From Paenibacillus sp. V4I7 (GTDB lineage: Bacteria > Bacillota > Bacilli > Paenibacillales > NBRC-103111), in the NCBI RefSeq assembly GCF_030817275.1, contig NZ_JAUSZD010000002.1:4960001-5024000 (forward strand): DNA of 64,000 nt. Direction: 5' to 3'. A model generated the notes under the pieces. It had not been told where the DNA came from. It did not search any database and saw only the letters and a program-made list of their open reading frames with translations. How positions within the stretch are numbered: the stretch's first letter is position 1; each line of letters begins with the position of its first letter. Positions 54,242-61,336 of the stretch are shown piece by piece. The translations under genes were made by a program, and so were the position numbers.

Positions 54242-55153
54242 CTAAAACAAACTTGAATCTTTGTCAATTTTTCGAACCAACCCGTTAAATAGCAGAATAC
54301 AAATCAGTCCCATGACAGATTGATAAAATACGACTGCGGCTGACATGCTAAAGTTACCCATTTGGCGGAGAGCGCGGAACGTATACGTATCAATAACATC
54401 CGTCGTCGGGAAGAGTATACCGTTATCTCCGATAATACCGTAAATCATGCCGAAGTCACCGTAAAAAATTCTCCCTACTCCAAGTAGTGCAAGCATGATA
54501 ATAACAGGGCGAAGCAGCGGGATTGTGATATTGACGATTTGCTGAAGTCGTGAAGCTCCATCGATTTCAGCCGCTTCATAATAATCGGATGGGATCCCGG
54601 TAATGGAAGCCAGGAAAATGACCGAATAGTAACCAGCGAATTTCCATACATAGATGATCGTTAAGATTACCGGCCAAACTTCAGGCTTTTGGAACCATGG
54701 AATTTGCGTTAGTCCTATGGATTCCAAGAACTTGTTAAGCAAGCCGTTATCCGTATTCAAGATAGCAAACACCATTAGACTAACAACCAGCCATGAGATA
54801 AAATACGGCAGAAAAATAATGGATTGTGCCAGCTTCTTGAACAGCTTGGTCCGAATCTCATTAAGCAGGATTGCGAGTCCAGCTGAGATAACCAGACTGA
54901 ATATGATGAACAATCCATTTAAAAAGAGTGTGTTGAAGGTTACCAGAATCCAATCATGACCTTGAAAGAAAAATTTAAAATTATCAAATCCAACCCAAGG
55001 GCTTCCCCAAATTCCATTCGTCAACTGGTACTTCTTAAAAGCAAGCAGATGACCTGACATTGGGATATAAGCGAAGATAATAAGAAATAAAAGACCAGGT
55101 AAAGCCAACAAATAGAGATCGACATTTTTTCTGATTTCTCGAAAGAAACCCAT
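54242..55153 (-). CDS. Carbohydrate ABC permease, LplB type
   Basis: 303 residues: first gene of the second transporter operon. Six spans, IFAYIPMSGHLLAFKKYQLT near the N-terminus, FLPYFISWLVVSLMVFAILN, and the EAA-like loop DYYEAAEIDGASRLQQIVNI. Divergent from the membrane-bound AraC regulator across about 225 bp, the usual arrangement for such regulator-target pairs. GAGGTG ribosome site. Confidence 0.93.
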   Translation of the reverse strand: MGFFREIRKNVDLYLLALPGLLFLIIFAYIPMSGHLLAFKKYQLTNGIWGSPWVGFDNFKFFFQGHDWILVTFNTLFLNGLFIIFSLVISAGLAILLNEIRTKLFKKLAQSIIFLPYFISWLVVSLMVFAILNTDNGLLNKFLESIGLTQIPWFQKPEVWPVILTIIYVWKFAGYYSVIFLASITGIPSDYYEAAEIDGASRLQQIVNITIPLLRPVIIMLALLGVGRIFYGDFGMIYGIIGDNGILFPTTDVIDTYTFRALRQMGNFSMSAAVVFYQSVMGLICILLFNGLVRKIDKDSSLF

Positions 55154-55379
55154 GTTTCATATTCACCTCAAATCTTTCTGACTGTGTATTTGCTTTTGTA
55201 GATGCGCTCATCATAAATCGATTTGCTAGGGCTGGTAAAGTCAAAGTATTGACGATTCGGTCCTTCAAACGGCTATATGCGTCCAAAAAGCCGTAATGAA
55301 TACTCTTTGGCAGAATAAGTACTTCCATGAGACAACCACCTTTTCTATAATAGAAATAGATAATAGAGGGGGTTCACTT

Positions 55380-57620
55380 ATGAAAATTTTGACTCAAAAA
55401 AAAATACCTCTGCTGTTCCCTATGTTCAGCCTTCTATTTATGATTTTGTTTGCGTTTACACTCTTCATGTCCTACGAATATTCCAAACAAGCTACTGCTG
55501 ACGTCAATACGTTTACCTTGGCTAAAATGCGGCATTCCTATCAAAATACCCTGTTCACTTTTGACAATATCCGCTCTTTCGGAGTCAGCACCTATCAAGA
55601 CCCTGCCATTAATTATTGGCTTATTACAGACCAACGCGACCCTCTAGGCGATGCGGATGCTTTCAAAGCAGCCAGCCGTTTTGCTTCTTTACAGCCCTTC
55701 ATCCATTCGATTTATTTAATCAATACGAAAACACGTAAAATTATTGACACTTCGAGAAGCCTACAAGATTTTAACGAATTTCAAGACCAAGGTATTATTC
55801 GCAAAATTTTGGAGGAACATCCTTCGTACATCTCTTACTTCAACCATAATGTCGGCGCTGAATCTCTCATGGCCATGATGATCCCGAGCACACAATCGAC
55901 AACGATAAATGCTGGATACTTGGTCATCCTTCTGGACAAAGCGGATCTGCAAAAGTTTTTACTGCAAAACGAAGACACAAACGGTCTGCAAATCAACATT
56001 ACTAATAATCAAAAGCAACTAATCCTAGGGGAAAGCTTTTCTGATAATGAACTAAACGACCGTTATTATGCTGTGCCAAAAATTCCTTTCGAGACCATCG
56101 AATATGCATGGGGGAAGGAAAAGAAGAAAATTTCGTCAGCCGAGCTGCCTAATGTGCAGTGGGTCATGCATTTCATCGTAGACGAAGCTTATTTGACCCA
56201 AAATATTAGGCAATTTAAGCAAAAAATGACGCTTTGGTGTGTGATTCTCATGATCGCCATGTTCCTGCTCTTTATTTGGAGTTCACGTCGAGCCTTGAGT
56301 CCGTTTCGCAAGATTTCCAAGGAGCTTCAAAGCAAGTTAGGTACGAATTCGATGCAGGAAGCAAATGGAGTTGCAGATATTATTCGAAACGGATTTACGT
56401 ATCTGATGGATTCACTTCAGAACATGAATCACTCGCTAAAGGATTATCGCAATATTGCAAAAGAAGAGTTATTGCGACAATGGCTGTTACAGGGAACGAT
56501 ACATGAGCAAAAAGACAACAGTGAAGTTTCCCTTCTGCTCTCCTCCGAGTATTTGCACTTAGCGATCATACGTATCGAAACTTATAAATATTTCGTAGAT
56601 ACGTATAACTACAATTCACGCAAGCTTCTTAAATATGCCATGGGGAATATTGCTCGGGAAATATTTCATGAAGCTAATTACATTTCTGACAGTGTCGATA
56701 TGGGGAGCGATCACATCGTTCTGTTGATTGGAGCTGGCTCTCATACAGACGCCACTCCCGATGTCTACGCCTTGCTTGAAAACGTCGGAACGCAAATCGA
56801 TAAATGGCTGCAGCTCCGAACCTCCATCGCCTCAAGTGCCAAGGTGCCCACTCAGGATAATTTGCGCCAGCTCTATAATGATGTTTACGAATTGACACTT
56901 CTCAAGTTTTTTAACGGCGAAACCAAGGTCTACAGCGATAAGGATTTGGAAGATAGCTTTCAAAGTGAACAAGTGTATCCCGATCAAAGCGTGTTGAACG
57001 AGCTCATTCAAGCCATTAAACAAAGTGATAAGAAGCGCTCAACTGAGCTTTTGGATCGCCTGCTGGGTCAACTAAAAGGCGTTTCCTATACGGAATGCTT
57101 ATTCCAATTACAGATGATCGTCTATCAAATCTATAAATCGTTCAACAAAGTAACGACGATGAAAGAGTCGGTTTTAGAGGAATTCCGCTCCGACCGCTTC
57201 TCCTCCTTAGTCGATGCACGTTCGTGGATTGAAGAGGAAATTGTCCGTATTATGGAAAGCCTCAGCCAAAATCAGGTTGGGGGGCGTAAAGGCGAGCTTG
57301 TTCAAGAAATTCTGGATTACGTACATGACCATTTGCAGGATCCGATGCTGTCAGTGGATACAATTGCCGATCATCTTGGCTTCTCTTCCAGCTATTTAAG
57401 GCATCTTTTCAAAGAGTCAACACAGGCGACACTGACCGATTTTATTTTGATACAGCGTATTGAACAAGTGAAATATTGGCTTACCGAGACCGACGAAACG
57501 ATTACAATCATCGCTTCAAAAACAGGTTTCCAAACAAAAAGCCACTTCTTCAGCGCCTTCAAAAAAGCGACTGGTTTCACGCCAAGTCAATACAGAAACC
57601 ATGCAGGTGATTTTGGGTAA
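55380..57620 (+). CDS. Membrane-bound AraC-family regulator with extracytoplasmic sensor
   Basis: 746 residues. Span 1 about 8-28 (PLLFPMFSLLFMILFAFTLF), a dCache-like extracytoplasmic domain (30-280), span 2 about 285-305 (TLWCVILMIAMFLLFIWSSR), a cytoplasmic region of about 330 residues, and an AraC double HTH at the end: LSVDTIADHLGFSSSYLRHL and ITIIASKTGFQTKSHFFSAF, KKATGFTPSQYRN. Such one-component proteins sense an external ligand and activate the adjacent operon without phosphotransfer. ATG at 55380 is chosen for GAGGGGG upstream; in-frame upstream sequence is not needed. Divergent from the LplB-type gene. Terminator at 57650-57692. Confidence 0.9.
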   Translation: MKILTQKKIPLLFPMFSLLFMILFAFTLFMSYEYSKQATADVNTFTLAKMRHSYQNTLFTFDNIRSFGVSTYQDPAINYWLITDQRDPLGDADAFKAASRFASLQPFIHSIYLINTKTRKIIDTSRSLQDFNEFQDQGIIRKILEEHPSYISYFNHNVGAESLMAMMIPSTQSTTINAGYLVILLDKADLQKFLLQNEDTNGLQINITNNQKQLILGESFSDNELNDRYYAVPKIPFETIEYAWGKEKKKISSAELPNVQWVMHFIVDEAYLTQNIRQFKQKMTLWCVILMIAMFLLFIWSSRRALSPFRKISKELQSKLGTNSMQEANGVADIIRNGFTYLMDSLQNMNHSLKDYRNIAKEELLRQWLLQGTIHEQKDNSEVSLLLSSEYLHLAIIRIETYKYFVDTYNYNSRKLLKYAMGNIAREIFHEANYISDSVDMGSDHIVLLIGAGSHTDATPDVYALLENVGTQIDKWLQLRTSIASSAKVPTQDNLRQLYNDVYELTLLKFFNGETKVYSDKDLEDSFQSEQVYPDQSVLNELIQAIKQSDKKRSTELLDRLLGQLKGVSYTECLFQLQMIVYQIYKSFNKVTTMKESVLEEFRSDRFSSLVDARSWIEEEIVRIMESLSQNQVGGRKGELVQEILDYVHDHLQDPMLSVDTIADHLGFSSSYLRHLFKESTQATLTDFILIQRIEQVKYWLTETDETITIIASKTGFQTKSHFFSAFKKATGFTPSQYRNHAGDFG

Positions 57621-57649
57621 AGTTAAGAAGAGCATTCTTCGCATAAATA

Positions 57650-57692
57650 AAAACAGCCGGGTCAGGATCTGTTCCTGTCCGACTGTTTTTTC
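57650..57692 (+). terminator. Terminator of the AraC-type regulator gene
   Basis: AAAACAGCCGGGTCAGGA pairs imperfectly with TCCTGTCCGACTGTTTT, followed by T. Confidence 0.8.
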
Positions 57693-57749
57693 CGTTGTAT
57701 AGAACCTCATGAATTATAAACTCAACATTCTGTTCTGGTGCAAGAAATA

Positions 57750-58088
57750 AATACGCCCCTATTGAAACCTACAATCGATTCATGGAGAACGGACGAAACG
57801 TACATCAAAGTCAAAGGTCAATGGAATTATTTATATAGGGTTGTTGATTCTATAGGGAAAACAATTTGATTATATATTATCTGAAAATCGAGATGTGGCG
57901 GCAGCCAAGCGCTTTTTTACAAAGGCTTTGTCCTCTCCCCCTATTCAAAAACCACGTGTGATCACTTTGGATAAAAACCCAGCCAGCCATACAAGAATTA
58001 ATGATTGAGAAATCCATGCCAAAAGAAACTTTGATTAGACAGACAAAGTTTCTGAACAATATCATGGAGCAAGATCATAGGTTTTAAA
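57750..58088 (+). pseudogene. IS6-family transposase remnant
   Basis: Plus-strand pieces PTIDSWRTDETYIKVKGQWN, YLYRVVDSIGKTI, then in another frame DVAAAKRFFTKAL and PRVITLDKNPASH, belong to the DDE domain of IS6/IS26-type transposases (first catalytic Asp in TDETY, second in LDKN). Multiple stops and frameshifts, and it ends at EQDHR without the last conserved block. The right end abuts a truncated ABC ATPase gene. Confidence 0.75.
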
Positions 58089-58094
58089 AGAAAA

Positions 58095-58361
58095 TTATCC
58101 AATCTTCTGATTACGAATCTCAGCAAGCTGAGAATCCTTAAGCACGTTTATTGCTTGACCATCTAGGTCATAAATACCTTTATCTACAATATCCAAGCAC
58201 CCGATGATGTTCATCCGTGTGGATTTGCCGGAACTTGATGGACCCATGATTGCTACGAACTCTCCATGATTAATATCTAATGAGACATCATCTAATGCTT
58301 TAATCGTTTCCTCGCCCATCGTATAATGTTTACTGACATTCTCGATGTGAATTAACGTCAT
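58095..58361 (-). pseudogene. ABC ATPase fragment (MacB/LolD-type), truncated
   Basis: MTLIHIENVSKHYTMGEETI, the Walker A GPSSSGKST (usual GPSGSGKST), then LDIVDKGIYDLDGQAINVLK, and the Q-loop lead-in RNQKIG, where the next codon is a stop. All later motifs are lost. The break coincides with the end of the IS6 remnant, which suggests a past insertion/deletion. The ribosome site GGAGGTGA is intact. Confidence 0.75.
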
Positions 58362-58420
58362 AACCTTCACCTCCATTACTTGCACAAAGTCCAAATTAAT
58401 GAAGTATCCGATTCGTGACC

Positions 58421-58816
58421 TCACCGCTTCGCCTTATAAAAATCATGATACAGCTTCATCAGCGCTCTTTTCTCGATCCTCGACACATACGAACGCGAAA
58501 TCCCTAGCTCCTTCGCAATCTCCCGCTGCGTCCGCTCTTCCCCACCTAGTTCTAGTCCAAATCGCCCAACCACGACTTCTTTCTCACGATCGTCCAATAT
58601 TTCCAGATTGCGATAGATTTTGCACTTCTCTATCTTGAGCTGCACCTTATCCACTACGTCATCAGCTTCTGTACCGAGAATGTCGATGAGCGTAATTTCA
58701 TTCCCCTCTTTGTCCTTTCCAATGGGATCATGCAAAGACCGATACTCCAATTCCTCCCTACATAGCTCATCAAAATTACTCCCTTCCGCTTTGAACCAAG
58801 CGACATTTTCATCCAA
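58421..58816 (-). pseudogene. sigK: Sporulation sigma factor SigK, C-terminal half only
   Basis: From residue 27 on it is SigK: SLHDPIGKDKEGNEITLIDI, then GTEADDVVDKVQLKIEK, ILDDREKEVVVGRFGL, and region 4.2 RTQREIAKELGISRSYVSRI. Residues 1-26 (MDENVAWFKAEGSNFDELCR...) do not match SigK. Regions 1.2-2.4, which bind the -10 element and core polymerase, are missing, so alone it cannot be a working sigma factor. In some Bacillota sigK is split by a skin-like element and rejoined by excision, and this could be such a 3' half; a decayed duplicate is equally possible given the neighbouring debris. A weak AAAAGG ribosome site precedes the ATG. Confidence 0.75.
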
Positions 58817-58833
58817 ACCTTTTTAGTCTCACT

Positions 58834-58847
58834 AGAAACCCATACTC
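58834..58847. repeat. Left arm of the hairpin split by the IS1182-type element
   Basis: AGAAACCCATACTC pairs with GAGTAAGGGTTTCT at 60423-60436 (13 of 14). With the IS and one target copy removed the two arms form a stem around GATT. Confidence 0.65.
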
Positions 58848-58851
58848 GATT

Positions 58852-60418
58852 GGGGCTGTTGACAAAATGGGTTGAGGATCTTGTCCTCAACCCATTTTGC
58901 TGTATTATAGAGTTTTTGTTGAATGGAAGAGCAACATTTCCATCTACACTGTCGCCTTAATCATTCGTTTTATGTTAACGCCAACGCCGAAAAGAGGCAG
59001 TGTTCCGTAGCGTTACGGATGCCCCGTTTATAGGTTCTGCTTAGATTGTGAGATTGTTTCATGATTCCGAATGTGCCTTCGCACCAAATACTCCGAAGAC
59101 GCTTGAAGTTCCGATACTCTTCGCTCTTAGCCCGTTCCTTGTTGCGTTCTGTTGCTTCATGGAAAAGAGTTCGCCGAATGACTCGATATTTCTTCGACTT
59201 TCCAAAACATTGTTCACGCAGCGGGCATGCTTTGCAATCTTTGGTCTTTGCCGCATACACACTTCGATAAGGGGTCTTCATTCCATCACCCTCGACATGC
59301 GTAAACTTCAATGTCTTTCCTTCAGAACACAAGTAAGTGTCTAATTCTTCATCATATTGAAAATGGTTTACCTCCAATGGCCTCAATACTGCTTTCTTTT
59401 ACGATTGGTGAGATGTACCCTTCAATGTTTTGCTTTTCTAAAGCGTGATGCACCACTGCGCAGTCGTATCCTTTGTCAGCACAAACCTTTTTAATTTCGA
59501 GATTAAACCTTTCTTGCTGAGCAGCTAATCGCTATGGTTCGTGGTCATTCACATTACCTGGAGTTACATGGATATCCGTGATAATACCGTAGGTCGTGTC
59601 GATACTGGTATGGCTAAGAAAATGGAATCCGATCGGCTTTTTGGGCCGATTCATCAGACCAGTCTCAGGATCCGTCAGGCTTTGAGTAACTTCTGTTTGG
59701 ATAGTGGTAGTCATGCGATCCTGTTTGACTCTCCCGCACTTCTTCTTTCCTCCGGCATCGCGCTCTACTTGCCGCTGACTCTCAAGCCGCCGCGCCTCTT
59801 TTTCTAATTCCTCCAAGTATTCCGATGGTTTCTTGTCCACCTTTACTTTTTCAGAATGGCTTAGCGATGCACTCGCTTTAACATGAGTCGAATCCGTTAC
59901 AATAACATCGCCGTTACAATTCCCTTTTGTATGCATAATGTCACAATGTGATCAAATATCTCTTGAAAGATAGAGCTGTTTTTAAACCGGCGTCGACGGT
60001 TCTGACTAAGAGTAGAATGATCCGGAACGGATTCCATGAGATCTAGTCCTAAAAACCAGCGATACGCCAGATTCATTTTCACTTCTTCTTCCAACTTGCG
60101 TTCAGAGGAAATTCCGTATAAATACCCGATGAGCATCATTTTCATGAGAAGTACAGGATCAATAGATTTTCGACCAACGAGGGAATATAGATGCTTCACT
60201 TTGTCGTAAATAAAAGTGACGTCCACTTCTCGTTGAATAATTCGCAGCAAGTGATCTTTTGGCACATAATCCTCCAAGTTTAAAAAAATAAACTGGTGCT
60301 GCTTATCTCCGTTAACCCCCATCATGATCGGTATCCCTCCAAATAGAAAAACTGCATAGAATTAAATTCTACGCAGTCTCTACAAAAACCTCTCAATATT
60401 GTGTTTGTCAACAGCCCC
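58852..60418. mobile_element. IS1182-type insertion sequence, 1567 bp, with 4-bp target duplication
   Basis: The ends are perfect inverted repeats of 15 bp (GGGGCTGTTGACAAA). The 4 bases GATT flank both sides (58848-58851 and 60419-60422). It carries one decayed transposase gene on the minus strand. The ends are intact, so it could still be moved in trans. Confidence 0.85.
58970..60325 (-). pseudogene. IS1182-type (IS5/IS4-like DDE) transposase, inactivated
   Basis: Starts with GGAGGG and ATG: NGDKQHQFIFLNLEDYVPKD, LLRIIQREVDVTFIYDKVKH, LGLDLMESVPDHSTLSQNRR (the DUF772 N-terminal domain), VIVTDSTHVKASASLS with catalytic Asp, GIITDIHVTPGNVNDHEP, KVCADKGYDC, and KTKDCKACPLREQCFG (the Cys-rich insert), RSIWCEGTFGIMKQSHNL with the catalytic Glu region. 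It is broken by a frameshift near 59930, a nonsense codon right after NDHEP (59532) and another frameshift near 59390. Confidence 0.85.
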
Positions 60419-60422
60419 GATT

Positions 60423-60436
60423 GAGTAAGGGTTTCT
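60423..60436. repeat. Right arm of the hairpin split by the IS1182-type element
   Basis: GAGTAAGGGTTTCT, followed by TTAGTATTT on the plus strand, as expected for the 3' side of a terminator-like stem. Confidence 0.65.
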
Positions 60437-60487
60437 TTAGTATTTGGGCAATTAGCAAGACATGAATCTCTTTCTTATTTTGTTCTT

Positions 60488-60637
60488 TTATTCGAACTTC
60501 TCGATACGCCCCTCCCCGTCAATGGAAACCCCGAGGTTCTCGGTGTCTATGCGCAGAAACCGCCTTAGGGTATCCTTATTCCGTACCGTAATTTCGATGT
60601 TCGTGAGCCAATCGGCACGGTAGAAACGTTCCCACTT
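60488..60637 (-). pseudogene. C-terminal gene fragment, family unknown
   Basis: The minus strand reads WERFYRADWLTNIEITVRNK, then DTLRRFLRIDTENLGVSIDG, EGRIEKFE and a stop; a TAG lies two codons before. Strongly protein-like C-terminal 50 residues of a lost gene. I do not recognise it. Confidence 0.45.
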
Positions 60638-60653
60638 CTAAAGAGCAAGGGGA

Positions 60654-61319
60654 TCAACCAATTTTCAGGTTCAGCTTAATGATGGCATCGGCCACCATTC
60701 GTGCGACAGCCTCAGCACCTTGCTCATTCAAATGCGTATTGTCTTCGATCCCTTCGGGGTAATTCGGTTGTTCGCCCGGGCGCAGCCAGGTCAGCCATTC
60801 TCTCGATTTGACGTCTCCCATTTCCTTGAATGCGACGGCACTTCGGCCGCACAAATCGATGAAAAGGACTTTTTCCTGAACGGCTAGCGCTTCCATCGAT
60901 CGAGGAAAATCGCCGTGCGTGTTGATCAAAAGACCGTCAACGTCAAAATGTCTACGGCAAAGAGGCGAGATGAGTATGGGATAAGCCCCCTTCGCTCTCG
61001 CTCCGTCGATATATTGCCGCAAATACCGATGGTACGTGCTCCAAGGATTTGTATGTCTTTCGACATCTTCCTTACTGTCGTTGTGACCAAATTGAATGAA
61101 CAAGTAGTCGCCCGGGTTGATCATTAGTAAAATTTCTTTGAGCCTTCCTTCATCGATAAAGCTCTTGGAACTTCTCCCGCACACGGCCTTATTCACAACT
61201 CGAACGGAATCGGGAATAAATAAATGAAGCTTATTCCCCCACCCTTGCATGGGGTACGATTTAGGCGGATAATCCGCCATTGTCGAATCACCAGCCAAGT
61301 AAATCGTTTGTTTTTCCAA
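60654..61319 (-). CDS. Rhamnogalacturonan acetylesterase (SGNH hydrolase, CE12-like)
   Basis: About 221 residues. SGNH blocks: TIYLAGDSTMADYP (catalytic Ser in GDST), VVNKAVCGRSSKSF (oxyanion Gly), LFIQFGHNDSKED (oxyanion Asn) and EDNTHLNEQGAEAVA (Asp-His dyad). This set and spacing are typical of rhamnogalacturonan acetylesterases, which remove acetyl groups from the RG-I backbone. No signal peptide, so it probably acts on imported oligomers. TTG at 61319 is favoured, with GGAGGT 7 nt upstream; the GTG at 61328 overlaps that site. It follows the GH2 gene by 17 bp in one operon. Confidence 0.85.
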   Translation of the reverse strand: MEKQTIYLAGDSTMADYPPKSYPMQGWGNKLHLFIPDSVRVVNKAVCGRSSKSFIDEGRLKEILLMINPGDYLFIQFGHNDSKEDVERHTNPWSTYHRYLRQYIDGARAKGAYPILISPLCRRHFDVDGLLINTHGDFPRSMEALAVQEKVLFIDLCGRSAVAFKEMGDVKSREWLTWLRPGEQPNYPEGIEDNTHLNEQGAEAVARMVADAIIKLNLKIG

Positions 61320-61336
61320 TACTTCCACCTCCGATT

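Noticed and set aside
53335..55153. Search for an ATPase subunit within either sugar importer operon
   Set aside because: None is present; this is normal for CUT1 importers of Bacillota, which share a single MsmX-type ATPase, so it was not counted as an anomaly.
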